64,000 nt of DNA from Clostridium sp. D53t1_180928_C8 (GCF_015667795.1 NZ_JADPEL010000012.1:49872-113871); one strand, 5' to 3'. Positions 34,177 to 47,059 are shown, counted from the stretch's first letter. Notes: a model not told the origin generated them from the letters alone. Numbers and translations are program-made.

Positions 34177-35469
34177 ATGAAATTATTTGGGGCAATGGAA
34201 ATTAGAGAAAATGAACTATTTATTGGGGGAGTTAGTTCAACAGAATTGGTGAATAGATTTGGGTCACCATTATATGTAATGGATGAAAGTCTTTTAATAG
34301 ACACATGTAAAAAATATTATAGAGATTTTAAATGTTTAGAAAATAATAATAGAGTAGCTTATGCAGGAAAAGCATTTTTAACAAAGGCAATGTGTAGACT
34401 TATATATGAACAGGGGCTTTATTTAGACGTTGTATCAGGGGGAGAATTATATACAGCTTATAAGGCAGAATTTCCTTTAGATAAGGTATATTTCCATGGC
34501 AATAATAAGAGTGTAAATGAAGTTGAATTAGGAGTTAAATTAGGTGTTGGAGTTTTTGTTGTTGATAATTTAGATGAAATGAAAAGATTAAATGAAATAG
34601 CTAAAAGATACAATAAGAAGCAAAATATTTATTTGAGATTAACACCAGGAATAGAAGCTCATACTCATGATTATATAAAAACAGGTCAAATAGATTCAAA
34701 GTTTGGTTTTGCACCAGTTGGTGAAACAATAATGGAGGCTGTAAAATTAGCTTTAGACTGCGAAAATTTAGATTTAAGAGGACTACATTGTCATATAGGC
34801 TCACAAATTTTTGAGATACAACCATATGAGGATGCAGTTGAAGTTATGCTTGGATTTATAAAAGAAATAAAAGAAGAGACAGGACATATAATACCTGAAT
34901 TAGATTTAGGTGGTGGATTTGGTATACATTATACCGATGAAGACAAACCAAAAGAAACAAGGGATTATTGTACTTCTATTTTAAATAAGGTTGATGAAGT
35001 ATGTGAAAAGCTAAGAATAGAGAAACCTATATTAACAATAGAACCAGGTAGATCAATAGTAGGAAATGCAGGTACTACTCTTTATACAATTGGAGCCATT
35101 AAAGAAATTGAAGGCATTAGGACTTATGTTTCAGTAGATGGAGGAATGACAGATAATATAAGACCTGCATTATATGGGGCAAAGTATGATATGGCTATAG
35201 CAAATAAAATTACTGATAAATGTAATGATAGAGTTGCGATAGCTGGTAAATGCTGTGAATCGGGCGATATATTTGTTAATGATATCTGTATTCAAACACC
35301 TAATATAGGAGATATATTAGCAGTATTTTCAACAGGTGCATATGGATTTTCAATGTCAAGTAACTATAATAAGAATCCAAAAGCAGCAGTTGTATTTGTA
35401 AAAGATGGAGTAGCTAGGGTAGTGTCAAAGAGACAAAGCTATGAGGAACTTTTAGCACTTGAAGTTTAG
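34177..35469 (+). CDS. lysA: Diaminopimelate decarboxylase
   Basis: PLP enzyme that decarboxylates meso-diaminopimelate to lysine, the last step of lysine synthesis. The 430 residues have the fold-type III layout. The PLP Lys is in VAYAGKAFLTKAM near residue 55, followed by VVSGGELYTAYKA, GLHCHIGSQIF, LDLGGGFGIHY, EPGRSIVGNAG and the CCESGDIF active-site Cys region. The ATG at 34177 follows GTGGAGG at eight bases; the frame is open a little further upstream but without a better site. Controlled by the lysine riboswitch. Confidence 0.97.
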   Translation: MKLFGAMEIRENELFIGGVSSTELVNRFGSPLYVMDESLLIDTCKKYYRDFKCLENNNRVAYAGKAFLTKAMCRLIYEQGLYLDVVSGGELYTAYKAEFPLDKVYFHGNNKSVNEVELGVKLGVGVFVVDNLDEMKRLNEIAKRYNKKQNIYLRLTPGIEAHTHDYIKTGQIDSKFGFAPVGETIMEAVKLALDCENLDLRGLHCHIGSQIFEIQPYEDAVEVMLGFIKEIKEETGHIIPELDLGGGFGIHYTDEDKPKETRDYCTSILNKVDEVCEKLRIEKPILTIEPGRSIVGNAGTTLYTIGAIKEIEGIRTYVSVDGGMTDNIRPALYGAKYDMAIANKITDKCNDRVAIAGKCCESGDIFVNDICIQTPNIGDILAVFSTGAYGFSMSSNYNKNPKAAVVFVKDGVARVVSKRQSYEELLALEV

Positions 35470-35488
35470 ATTCTGCTTAAAATATAGT

Positions 35489-35526
35489 AAAGCTATATCA
35501 AAATATTTTGATATAGCTTTTTTTTG
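35489..35526 (+). terminator. Terminator after lysA
   Basis: AAAGCTATATCAAAATA and complementary TATTTTGATATAGCTTT followed by T-run. Confidence 0.9.
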
Positions 35527-35746
35527 TAACAAAACTGACATAATAATGATATATAATGGAGAGTAATACTATTAGTTATTAATTAATTGTGATATACTTA
35601 TAAACAGTTATTGAAGTTAAAGTTAAAAAAACTTTGATTAGTAAAAAATTTATGTAGTAAAGCTTTAGATTAAAGTTGTTTCATGATTTAAATATTTAAT
35701 TAATGGAAGTTATGAAAGGTGGATTTAGCAATTATTGCTAGTTGTT

Positions 35747-35968
35747 ATGAGGAATAAAAAATTTATAGTAGATAGAATAGAAAATAAATCTGTTGTTTTA
35801 GAAGATGAGAAACAGGATATAATCTTAATAGATATAAATTTATTTGATAAACAACCTAAAGATGGCGATGTAGTGATAATGAATAATAATTCATTTTATG
35901 TAGACGAAGATGCTACAAAAGAAAGAAAAAATAAAATTAATAGTTTAATGAAAGGTATGTGGGAATAG
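35747..35968 (+). CDS. DUF3006-type small protein
   Basis: About 73 residues, starting MRNKKFIVDRIENKSVVLED, a small beta-barrel-like domain with the FIVDRIE and PKDGDVVI features of DUF3006. The ribosome site is poor: AAAGGTGG lies far upstream, and an in-frame TTG at 35735 is the alternative start. The stop overlaps the start of the signal peptidase gene, so they are coupled. DUF3006 proteins often sit next to secretion or MBL-fold genes; function unknown. Confidence 0.7.
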   Translation: MRNKKFIVDRIENKSVVLEDEKQDIILIDINLFDKQPKDGDVVIMNNNSFYVDEDATKERKNKINSLMKGMWE

Positions 35969-36489
35969 TGAGTCAAGAAGTAAAGAAATCAAACTTCTTT
36001 AGTGACTGGATTGTACCTATAGTAATAGCTGTAATATTAGCTATCTTAATAAATAGATTTTTAATATTTAAGGTTAAAATTCCATCAGAATCTATGGTAC
36101 CAACATTAAATGTGGGTGATAGATTATTTGTTACTAGGGTTTATAAACCAGAGCATTTAAAAAGAGGAGATATAGTAGTTTTTTATTCAGAAGAAAAGAA
36201 TGAAGATATGATTAAAAGATTAATTGGTTTACCAGGAGACAATATTGTAATTAAAGATGGAATAGTAACTGTTAATGGTGAAATCTTAAAAGAAGATTAC
36301 ATAGGAACAGCAGATAATTATAGTGGTGAATTTACAGTACCAGAAGGAAAGTATTTCTTTTTAGGAGATAATAGATATTGGTCATTAGATTCTAGGTATT
36401 GGAAGGATCCATATATTGATGGAGATGAAATAAAGGGGAAAGCTCAAGTAAAGGTATATCCATGGAAAGACTTTGGAAAAATAGAGTAA
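35968..36489 (+). CDS. lepB: Signal peptidase I
   Basis: Membrane-anchored Ser/Lys protease that cleaves signal peptides on the outer face of the membrane. One N-terminal helix (WIVPIVIAVILAILINRF, residues 14-31) precedes the catalytic Ser in PSESMVPTL (Ser42) and the catalytic Lys in DMIKRLIGLPGD (Lys83). The C-terminal conserved GDNRYWSLDSRYW is present. 173 residues, the short Gram-positive form. A GTG at 35968 overlapping the previous stop gives the family N-terminus; another GTG at 35959 adds three residues. Confidence 0.95.
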   Translation: MSQEVKKSNFFSDWIVPIVIAVILAILINRFLIFKVKIPSESMVPTLNVGDRLFVTRVYKPEHLKRGDIVVFYSEEKNEDMIKRLIGLPGDNIVIKDGIVTVNGEILKEDYIGTADNYSGEFTVPEGKYFFLGDNRYWSLDSRYWKDPYIDGDEIKGKAQVKVYPWKDFGKIE

Positions 36490-36537
36490 AGAGCCTTATA
36501 AATTGAATTCTTAGTTTTAGTAGGAGATTTTAAAAAT

Positions 36538-38613
36538 ATGAATAATGATGTAAACAATAGAAAAGATGGAGAAAAAAAGAACAATAATAAAAAGTTTTTA
36601 ATAATTTATGCAGTAATAGCATTCCTATTTTTATACTCATTTTCAACAGCAAAGGAAATGTTAACGACAAAAGAAATTTCTTATAATGAATTTGTCCAAA
36701 TGGTTGAAAATAAGGAAGTTAAAGAAGTTACTGTTGATGGAACAGCACTTGTAATTAAACCACAAGATTCAAGTGAGATGAAAGGTAAAGTTCTTTATAC
36801 TGGTAATGCAGATAATCCAGATTTAATAAAGTTATTACTGGATAATGATGTTAAATATTATCCGCAAATAACAAAACAACAATCTGTATTTATGGATTTC
36901 ATAATACTTAACGTATTACCATTAGTATTAATGTTCTTCTTAGTTAGATTTGTATTTGGGAAAATGGCTAAGAAAATGGGTGGCGGCCCAATGGGAATGG
37001 GCATGGGTAAAAGTAATGCCAAAGTATATGTTGAAAAAGATATAAAAGTTAGTTTTGAAGATGTTGCAGGGCAAGATGAAGCTAAAGAATCATTGACAGA
37101 AATAATAGATTTTCTTCATAACCCTAAGAGATATACAGAAATAGGAGCTAAATTACCTAAGGGTGCGCTTTTAGTAGGGCCTCCAGGAACAGGTAAGACT
37201 CTTATAGCAAAAGCAGTTGCAGGTGAAGCAAAAGTACCATTTTTATCAGTTTCAGGTTCAACATTTGTTGAAATGTTTGTTGGTATGGGTGCAGCTAAAG
37301 TAAGAGACTTATTTAAAGAAGCAGAAAAGATGGCACCATGTATAATATTTATAGATGAAATTGATTCTATAGGTAAGAGTAGAGATAATCAAATGCAAAG
37401 TAATGATGAAAGAGAGCAAACTTTAAATCAATTACTTACTGAAATGGATGGATTTGATACCTCTAAAGGAATAGTTATCTTAGGTGCTACAAACAGACCA
37501 GAAATATTAGATAAAGCACTTTTAAGACCAGGTAGATTTGATAGAAGAGTTATTGTTGATAGACCTGACTTAAAGGGAAGAATTGCAATATTAAATGTTC
37601 ACTCTAAAGATGTTAAAATGTCTCCAGAAGTTGATTTAGAATCAATTGCAAAAGGAACACCGGGTGCTGTAGGGGCTGATCTTGCTAATATAGTAAATGA
37701 AGCAGCTTTAAGAGCAGTTAGAAGTGGAAGAGAATTAGTTATTCAAGAAGATTTAGAAGAGGCAGTTGAAGTAATAATTGCTGGGAAAGAAAAGAAGGAT
37801 AGAATACTTTCTAAAAAAGAAAGAGAAATTGTTGCATTCCATGAAGTTGGGCATGCACTTGTTGCTGGACTTTTAGAAGGAACAGACCCAGTTCATAAAA
37901 TAACTATAGTTCCTAGAACAATGGGTGCATTAGGTTATACAATGCAGCTTCCAGAAGAGGAAAAATACCTAGTTTCTAAGGAAGAGCTAATGAATCAAAT
38001 AATGGTTATGCTTGGTGGTAGAGCTGCAGAAGAAGAAGTGTTTAACCTTGTATCTACAGGAGCTTCTAATGATATTGAAAGAGCAACTCAAACTGCAAGA
38101 AATATGGTTACTGTTTATGGTATGACTGATAATTTTGATATGATGGCTTTAGAATCAGTTCAAAATAGATACTTAGATGGTAGGGCAGTTAGAAATTGTA
38201 GTGAAGAAACATCAACTTTAGTAGATAAAGAAGTTTTATCTATAATAAGAGAATGTCACCAAAAAGCAAGAGAAATATTAAGAGAAAATAGAGATTTATT
38301 AGATAAGATATCTGAATATTTATTAGACAAAGAAACAATCTTCGGAGATGAATTCTTTAAGTTTGTATATGAAAAATATCCAGAGTTAAAGATAAAGAGA
38401 GAAGAAGAAAAGAAGAGTAGAGAGCTTGAAAATAATGAGAATGCTTCTGAAGAGGTAGTAACTGAAGTAGAAGAAGAATTGCAAGATAAAAAAGTTGCAC
38501 AAGAAGTAATCGAAGCAGTTGAAAAAGAAGAAGAAGATATTATGAAAGAAGCATCTATCGAAACTGTAGAAATATTAGATATGGACAAAGAAGAAGAGTC
38601 AAAAGATAAATAA
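36538..38613 (+). CDS. ftsH: ATP-dependent zinc metalloprotease FtsH
   Basis: Hexameric membrane AAA protease that removes misfolded and regulatory membrane proteins. N-terminal helix at residues 19-38, an extracytoplasmic segment, second helix near 118-138, then a Gly/Met linker. Walker A GPPGTGKT lies near residue 214 and Walker B IIFIDEIDSIG follows; the second region of homology is present (RPGRFDRRV). Zinc motif HEVGH is at 435-439. Unusually the last 70 residues are a Glu/Lys-rich low-complexity tail. ATG follows TAGGAG. A hairpin without a good T-run follows. Confidence 0.97.
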   Translation: MNNDVNNRKDGEKKNNNKKFLIIYAVIAFLFLYSFSTAKEMLTTKEISYNEFVQMVENKEVKEVTVDGTALVIKPQDSSEMKGKVLYTGNADNPDLIKLLLDNDVKYYPQITKQQSVFMDFIILNVLPLVLMFFLVRFVFGKMAKKMGGGPMGMGMGKSNAKVYVEKDIKVSFEDVAGQDEAKESLTEIIDFLHNPKRYTEIGAKLPKGALLVGPPGTGKTLIAKAVAGEAKVPFLSVSGSTFVEMFVGMGAAKVRDLFKEAEKMAPCIIFIDEIDSIGKSRDNQMQSNDEREQTLNQLLTEMDGFDTSKGIVILGATNRPEILDKALLRPGRFDRRVIVDRPDLKGRIAILNVHSKDVKMSPEVDLESIAKGTPGAVGADLANIVNEAALRAVRSGRELVIQEDLEEAVEVIIAGKEKKDRILSKKEREIVAFHEVGHALVAGLLEGTDPVHKITIVPRTMGALGYTMQLPEEEKYLVSKEELMNQIMVMLGGRAAEEEVFNLVSTGASNDIERATQTARNMVTVYGMTDNFDMMALESVQNRYLDGRAVRNCSEETSTLVDKEVLSIIRECHQKAREILRENRDLLDKISEYLLDKETIFGDEFFKFVYEKYPELKIKREEEKKSRELENNENASEEVVTEVEEELQDKKVAQEVIEAVEKEEEDIMKEASIETVEILDMDKEEESKDK

Positions 38614-38628
38614 GAAAATATAAAGATA

Positions 38629-38660
38629 AGGGGTTAAGACGGTATATCGACTTAACCCCT
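38629..38660 (+). terminator. Hairpin after ftsH
   Basis: AGGGGTTAAG and CTTAACCCCT arms with a 12-base loop; no T-run follows, so it may be a processing or weak termination site. Confidence 0.5.
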
Positions 38661-38722
38661 AATGTTAGTTAGAAGTTAATATATAACTACTAATAACTAG
38701 CTAATCAAAGGAGTGTGTTGTT

Positions 38723-40816
38723 TTGAATAAATTTGAATTTTTACAAGAGGAACAAAATCTAGAGGTAACTTTAGATTTATTAAGTAAAGAAATATTAAAT
38801 TACATACAAAAAAGAAAAGATGTTGCAGATTATATATTAGAGTATAGAAAAAAATTCATAGAAGAATATAGAGATGATGAAGATAAAGTAATGGAATACT
38901 TCGATCATGAGAGATACGTTAAGGAAGAAATGTATAGAACTATAGATAGAAAGTTAGCAGAGTTTACAAAGCTAAAAGAATCACCTTACTTTGGAAAAGT
39001 TAATTTTGAGGATAATGGTTATGCTGAACAAATATATGTTGGTAGATATGGTTTAACTCCAGAAGGAAGCTTTGATGCAGCTGTTGTAGACTGGAGAGCT
39101 CCAGTAGCATCCTTATTTTATAAGGGAACATTAGGTGAAACAAGTTATAAATCACCAGATGGAGAAGTACCAGTAGATATTTTAGCGAGAAGACAAATAA
39201 TGATTAAAAAAGGTAAACTAGAAGGATTCTTTGATTCAGATGTTGATGTAAAAGATGATATTCTTCAAATGATTCTATCATCAAATGCCGGTGAGAAACT
39301 TAAAGATATAGTTATGACTATTCAAAAAGAGCAAGACGAAATAATAAGAGAAGAAAGAATGAAGGTTGTAGTAGTTAATGGAGTTGCTGGTTCAGGAAAA
39401 ACTACAATTGCCCTTCATAGAGTTGCATACCTTCTATATAATTTTAGAGAACAATTAGGAGATAAGGTACTAATATTAGGACCTAATGATATCTTTATTG
39501 ATTATATTAGAGATGTACTTCCTACATTAGGAGAAAGCAATGTTAATCAACAAACATTTGCTCATTTTGCAATGAATGAAATAGAGTTAAATGAGGCTGT
39601 AGTTGATTTTACTGCTTATTTAGAAGAAGTTTTAAAAGGAAATGAAGAAGTTATTAATGAAATTAAGTATAAAGCTGGAGAAGAATTTATAGATGTTTTA
39701 GATAAAAAGTGTGAAGAACTAGAAAGTAATTATTTTACATTTAAATCAGTGAAATTCTTTGATGAAGAGGTAGTTTCATTAGATGAAATAAATGAATTAT
39801 TTGAAAAGCATTATAAATACATGCCTTTATTTAGAAGAAGTCAAAAGATTAAGAGAGTTATTATTTCAAAGCTAAAGGATAAGAGAGACGAATTAGTAAG
39901 AAACTTAAATTCAGAAGTTAAGGATAAGCTTGCTAGTCTTTCGGAAGAGCAATTAGCAATTGAACAAAATAATATAGAATTCCAAAGAAGATTAAGAGTT
40001 AGAGAAATTGTAGGAGAACTTATGGCTCAAAAGGATAATTTAGCTCATTGGATAGATAATAAAAATATAGTAGATATTTATAAAGAGTTTACTAATACTG
40101 ATCAGCTATCATATTTAGATTTACCTGCAATTCTGTATATGATGATTAAACTTGATGGTAAAAAAACTAAACAAGATATTAAGCATATAGTAATTGATGA
40201 ATCTCAAGACTATAGTATGTTACAATTCATAGTATTAAAAGAATTAACTGGTTGTAGAAGTTATACTATTGTTGGAGATGCAAATCAAAGATTAATAAAA
40301 GTAGAAGAAGAACCAGCAATGCTTAAATTAAAATCTCTATTTGGAGGCTTTGTTAAGAATTATGCTTTAAATAAAAGCTATAGATCAACATTCCAAATAA
40401 TGGAGTATGCAAGCAAGTTGTTAGATGAAAATGCTATAGTTCCATTTGTTAGAAAGGGAAAATTTGATGTTGAAGAAGTTAATATTAATGATAAAGATGA
40501 TTTAATTGATACTATTTTAGAAACACTAGAAGAGTATGATGATGAAAATTATGACAATATTGCAATTATAACAAAGGATAAAGAAGACCTTAAGAATATA
40601 GCACCAGAACTTAAAAAGTTTACTAAACTTTTATCTTTTGATAGAGAAGAAGTTATGTATAGAGGTGGTAAGGTTATAGTTCCATCTTATTATGCTAAAG
40701 GATTAGAATTTGACGGAGTTATAATAGTGAATTTTGATGATAAGACTGATGATTTAGTAAAATATATTATGGCAACTAGAGCACTTCATAGATTAAAAGT
40801 GATAAATTATAAATAA
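38723..40816 (+). CDS. helD: HelD-type DNA helicase / RNA polymerase recycling factor
   Basis: A UvrD-like superfamily 1 protein of 697 residues. The long N-terminal coiled region with ESPYFGKVNF, YVGRYGL and VVDWRAPVASLFY is characteristic of HelD, which in Bacillus pulls DNA and RNA from stalled RNA polymerase. Walker A GVAGSGKTT is at residues 220-228. Later motifs include IDESQDYS (Walker B), VGDANQRL and KGLEFDGVIIVNF. The TTG start follows AAAGGAG. The C-terminus (MATRALHRLKVINYK) is a little shorter than Bacillus HelD. Confidence 0.9.
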   Translation: MNKFEFLQEEQNLEVTLDLLSKEILNYIQKRKDVADYILEYRKKFIEEYRDDEDKVMEYFDHERYVKEEMYRTIDRKLAEFTKLKESPYFGKVNFEDNGYAEQIYVGRYGLTPEGSFDAAVVDWRAPVASLFYKGTLGETSYKSPDGEVPVDILARRQIMIKKGKLEGFFDSDVDVKDDILQMILSSNAGEKLKDIVMTIQKEQDEIIREERMKVVVVNGVAGSGKTTIALHRVAYLLYNFREQLGDKVLILGPNDIFIDYIRDVLPTLGESNVNQQTFAHFAMNEIELNEAVVDFTAYLEEVLKGNEEVINEIKYKAGEEFIDVLDKKCEELESNYFTFKSVKFFDEEVVSLDEINELFEKHYKYMPLFRRSQKIKRVIISKLKDKRDELVRNLNSEVKDKLASLSEEQLAIEQNNIEFQRRLRVREIVGELMAQKDNLAHWIDNKNIVDIYKEFTNTDQLSYLDLPAILYMMIKLDGKKTKQDIKHIVIDESQDYSMLQFIVLKELTGCRSYTIVGDANQRLIKVEEEPAMLKLKSLFGGFVKNYALNKSYRSTFQIMEYASKLLDENAIVPFVRKGKFDVEEVNINDKDDLIDTILETLEEYDDENYDNIAIITKDKEDLKNIAPELKKFTKLLSFDREEVMYRGGKVIVPSYYAKGLEFDGVIIVNFDDKTDDLVKYIMATRALHRLKVINYK

Positions 40817-40820
40817 TTGA

Positions 40821-40855
40821 AAAAAGCTGTATTTTAGACAAAATACAGCTTTTTT
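40821..40855 (+). terminator. Terminator after helD
   Basis: AAAAAGCTGTATTTT and AAAATACAGCTTTTT arms, loop of four, T-run. Confidence 0.9.
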
Positions 40856-41044
40856 ATGGAACTTTTACAATTAAACGTTTAAGATAAAAATAATAGTTGC
40901 AAATTTGAATGAATGTCTAAAAATTAAAATATTATTTTTTAAAGGTAATTATTAATTAATTTAAACTATATGATTTTATAAAAGATTTTAATAAAAATAG
41001 ACTATAAATTTTCAATTTGTATATTGAACTAAAATTAGAATTTT

Positions 41045-41087
41045 GTTGACAACGATTACTTCTGGTGATATTTTATATCTTCAGAAG
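41045..41087 (+). promoter_or_regulatory. Promoter overlapped by a palindrome upstream of the antiterminator gene
   Basis: TTGACA at 41045-41050, 17 bases, TATTTT. The -10 end lies in a palindrome, CTTCTG...CAGAAG (41059-41087) with inner GATAT/ATATC. It may be a repressor operator or a leader hairpin. It does not match RAT sites. Confidence 0.5.
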
Positions 41088-41123
41088 GACTTTAATTAAA
41101 TTTTAAGATGAGGAGGGGCCAAA

Positions 41124-41975
41124 ATGATTATAGAAAAAGTTTTAAATAATAATACTATTGTAACTATTGATCCAAAAACTAATAAGGAGATTATTCTAGT
41201 TGGATGTGGTATTGCCTTTAATAAAAGGACAGGTCAAGAGGTTGATGAAGATAAAATAGAAAAAACTTTTATTATAGAAAATAAAAGGATGGGAAATAAG
41301 TTAAAAAAGCTTATTAATCAAATACCAGATGGCATTTTTGAATTATCACATATTATAATTAGTCATGCAAGTAAAGAGTTGAATAGAAATCTTGATAAAC
41401 AGGTTTATATTTCTTTATCAGATCATATAGCTTTCGCTATTAAAAGATATAAAAAAAATATAATTATAAAAAATCACTTTTTAGATGAAATAAGAAGAAT
41501 TCACAAAGATGAATATAAAGTTGCATTATGGGGAGTTAAGCTTATAAATGAGAAGCTAAATATAAATTTACCAGAGGATGAAGCTGCATTTATTGCATTA
41601 CATTTAGTTAATGCAGGTAATAATGACAGTTCAAAGGAGTCTTTAGAAACAACTAACATAGTAAAGGGAATACTAAACATAGTAAGATACTACTATTCTG
41701 TTGAATTTAATGAGGATGATTTAAATTACGATAGACTTTTAACTCATCTTAAGTTTTTTGCAAAGAGAATATTTACTGAAAATCAACATAAAGAAAGTGA
41801 TGGAATGCTTTTAGAGATAGCTGAAAAAAACTATCCAGAAGCATTTGATTGTGCATTAAAAGTTAAATATTATATAGAAAATAATTATAATTATGTGGTT
41901 GTTGATGATGAGTTAGTATATTTAACTATACATATTCATAGGGTTATTAGTGTTTTAAGGGATGAACTTAAATGA
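41124..41975 (+). CDS. BglG/LicT-family transcriptional antiterminator
   Basis: A 283-residue RNA-binding regulator. The N-terminal CAT domain (residues 1-55: KVLNNNTIVTID, GCGIAFNKRTGQEVDEDKIEK) binds RAT hairpins, and two PRD domains follow with conserved His in LSDHIAFAI and FIALHLVNA for phosphorylation by HPr or EIIB. Its CAT domain resembles LicT more than GlcT. The stop overlaps the start of the PTS gene by four bases. A LicT-type RAT precedes the GH63 glucosidase gene downstream of the PTS gene, so that gene is its likely target. Confidence 0.92.
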   Translation: MIIEKVLNNNTIVTIDPKTNKEIILVGCGIAFNKRTGQEVDEDKIEKTFIIENKRMGNKLKKLINQIPDGIFELSHIIISHASKELNRNLDKQVYISLSDHIAFAIKRYKKNIIIKNHFLDEIRRIHKDEYKVALWGVKLINEKLNINLPEDEAAFIALHLVNAGNNDSSKESLETTNIVKGILNIVRYYYSVEFNEDDLNYDRLLTHLKFFAKRIFTENQHKESDGMLLEIAEKNYPEAFDCALKVKYYIENNYNYVVVDDELVYLTIHIHRVISVLRDELK

Positions 41976-44068
41976 GTATAAGAGAAGTTTTGAAAAATTC
42001 CTTTGGTGGATTACAGAAAATAGGGAGAGCACTTATGTTGCCAGTTGCATTATTGCCGGCAGCAGGGTTATTAGTAGGAATTGGACTAATTTTTAATAGT
42101 AATGAAATTACACTAGATTCATATTGGATTAATACTTTTGCTAATATTTTATCAGCAGCAGGAAATATTATATTTGATAATTTACCACTTTTGTTTGCAA
42201 CAGGTGTTGCTATTGGATTATCTGACGGAGATGGAGTATCTGGATTATCAGCAGTAGTAGGATTTTTAGTTTTTAATATGACAATGTCAGTATGTATAGG
42301 GTTAACTCCAGGAGCAATTAGAGGTAATCCATATTTTGATATGGTTTTAGGAATTCCAACATTACAAATGGGAGTAATGGGAGGAATAATTATAGGGGTA
42401 GTAACATCAATCATATACAAAAAGTTTTATAGAATTAGATTACCGGAATGTTTAGGATTTTTTTCGGGAAAAAGGTTTGTACCAATTATGACTGCAATAG
42501 TAGCTGTATTTTTAGGCTTAATTCTAGTAGGAATTTGGCCTAGAGTACAAACTTTATTAATGAGTATATCAAGAAGTTTAATAAATACAAACCCTAATTT
42601 ATCTACGTTTATTTTTGGGACTGTAGAAAGAGCATTGGTTCCAGTTGGATTACATCACATATGGTATAACCCGTTTTGGTATCAATTTGGTGAATATTTA
42701 AATTCATCAGGACAATTAATTATAGGAGACCAAGCAATATTTTTTGAACAGCTTAAAGATAATGTAGCTCTTACTGCAGGTACTTTTATGACAGGGAAAT
42801 TCCCAATAATGATGTTTGGATTACCAGGAGCTGCTTTAGCAATGTATCATGAAGCTTTTGATGAAAATAAGAAAAGAGTATCGGCATTGCTTTTATCAGG
42901 TGCCTTATCATCATTTTTAACTGGAATAACAGAGCCAATAGAATTTTCATTTTTATTCTTAGCACCAGTATTGTTTGCTATTCATTGTGTATTTGCAGGG
43001 TTCTCATTTATGATTATGAATATCTTAAATGTCAAAATTGGAATGACTTTTTCAGGTGGATTAATAGACTTCTTATTTTTAGGAGTACTTCCAAATAAAA
43101 CACCATGGTATTTAGTTATTCTAGTAGGAATAGGATTTTTTATTATATACTATTTAGGTTTTAGGTTTATAATCAGAAAATTAAACTTACAAACTCCAGG
43201 TAGAGAACAAGATTATGAGCTTGAAGCAATAAATGAGTTTGAAGTAGAAATTGATTTAAATGGTGAAGAATTAGCTAAAAATGTTTTAAATGCATTAGGT
43301 GGAAAAAATAATATAAAATACCTAGATGCTTGCATAACAAGATTAAGAATAACAGTTAAAAATATAAGAAAAGTACAAAAACAAAAATTAAAAAAATTAG
43401 GTGTGGCAGGAATTATGGTAGTAGGAAATAATATTCAAGCTATTTTTGGACCACAATCAGATCTTTTAAAGGATCAAATAAAAGATATAATGGCAGGAAA
43501 AGAAATAAAGTTACCTAAAGCAATGAATAAAGAGCTTCCAATTATGAAAAAAGGAGAAGATACTGGGAAAAAATTATTTGTTCCTATTTCTGGAACTATA
43601 ACAGCGTTAGAAAATGTTCCAGATGATATTTTTTCTCTTAAGCTTATAGGTGATGGCTTTGCAATAGAACCGTCTGAAAATATAATAGCTTCACCGGTTG
43701 AAGGAGAAGTAATATTTATATCACCTAATAATCATGCTATAACAATAAAATCAAATGATGGATTAGAAATACTTATTCATATAGGAATAGATAGTATTAA
43801 GATGAAGGGCAAAGGATTCAACTCATTAGTTAAAGTTGGAGATATAGTAAAAGTTAATGATCATCTTATAGAATTTTCATTAGATTTATTAAAAAAAGAA
43901 GCTAAATCAACTATAATTCCAATAATATTTAAGAATTTATCAAGAAAGGAATTTATATATTTTATACCAGATAAAACTGTTGAAAGAGGTATGAACAATA
44001 TAGTTCACATACATAAAAAACAAGATAATTCTAATAATAATTTAGATAAAATTCAGGTTTCTGAATAA
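41972..44068 (+). CDS. PTS glucose-family transporter, fused EIICBA
   Basis: A 698-residue sugar permease with all three domains. EIIC spans about 1-410 (GRALMLPVALLPAAGLLVGI, later GKFPIMMFGLPGAALAMYHE and FLTGITEPIEFSFLF). EIIB has the phosphorylated Cys in LDACITRLRITV near residue 452. EIIA begins with FVPISGTITALE and has the phosphorylated His in LEILIHIGIDSIKMKG near residue 609. Fused EIIA sets it apart from the EIICB at 27.7 kb. With the overlapping antiterminator gene and the adjacent surface glucosidase, the substrate is probably glucose or an alpha-glucoside released outside the cell. Confidence 0.9.
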   Translation: MSIREVLKNSFGGLQKIGRALMLPVALLPAAGLLVGIGLIFNSNEITLDSYWINTFANILSAAGNIIFDNLPLLFATGVAIGLSDGDGVSGLSAVVGFLVFNMTMSVCIGLTPGAIRGNPYFDMVLGIPTLQMGVMGGIIIGVVTSIIYKKFYRIRLPECLGFFSGKRFVPIMTAIVAVFLGLILVGIWPRVQTLLMSISRSLINTNPNLSTFIFGTVERALVPVGLHHIWYNPFWYQFGEYLNSSGQLIIGDQAIFFEQLKDNVALTAGTFMTGKFPIMMFGLPGAALAMYHEAFDENKKRVSALLLSGALSSFLTGITEPIEFSFLFLAPVLFAIHCVFAGFSFMIMNILNVKIGMTFSGGLIDFLFLGVLPNKTPWYLVILVGIGFFIIYYLGFRFIIRKLNLQTPGREQDYELEAINEFEVEIDLNGEELAKNVLNALGGKNNIKYLDACITRLRITVKNIRKVQKQKLKKLGVAGIMVVGNNIQAIFGPQSDLLKDQIKDIMAGKEIKLPKAMNKELPIMKKGEDTGKKLFVPISGTITALENVPDDIFSLKLIGDGFAIEPSENIIASPVEGEVIFISPNNHAITIKSNDGLEILIHIGIDSIKMKGKGFNSLVKVGDIVKVNDHLIEFSLDLLKKEAKSTIIPIIFKNLSRKEFIYFIPDKTVERGMNNIVHIHKKQDNSNNNLDKIQVSE

Positions 44069-44094
44069 ATATGAAAAAAAATTCACATAACATG

Positions 44095-44123
44095 TTGACA
44101 ATGTTTACAGTACATTGTACAAT
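44095..44123 (+). promoter_or_regulatory. Sigma-A promoter of the GH63 glucosidase gene
   Basis: TTGACA (44095-44100), 17 bases, TACAAT (44118-44123): near-consensus. GTACATTGTAC overlaps the -10 region and is palindromic. Confidence 0.8.
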
Positions 44124-44148
44124 GAAATCAACTTAAAACAATTTATAA

Positions 44149-46842
<2,694 letters not shown>

Positions 46843-46898
46843 TTAATTAGCCCTATATCCTATTAAATATATAAAACTTAAATACTTATGGAAAAAAT

Positions 46899-46951
46899 AA
46901 CCTATACAGATAAACTCTCTTTTGAGAGTCTATCTTATAGGTTCTTTTTTT
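46899..46951 (+). terminator. Terminator after the glucosidase gene
   Basis: AACCTATA, GATA and ACTCTC pair stepwise with GAGAGT, TATC and TATAGGTT, then a run of eight T. Confidence 0.9.
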
Positions 46952-47043
46952 TATCATATATTTTAGGAATTATAAATCAATATTTTAGAAACTTAATTCT
47001 ATTTGATTGATAATAAAAATTTGTAATAATATATATGAAGATT

Positions 47044-47059
47044 AAGAAATCGATTTCTT
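47044..47059 (+). promoter_or_regulatory. 16-bp perfect palindrome upstream of the GPH symporter
   Basis: AAGAAATCGATTTCTT, about 60 bases before the symporter start; a possible operator. No protein assigned. Confidence 0.4.

Noticed and set aside
41059-41087. RAT site before the antiterminator gene
   Set aside because: The hairpin lacks the GTTACTG and GGCA halves, so it was kept only as a palindrome over the promoter.
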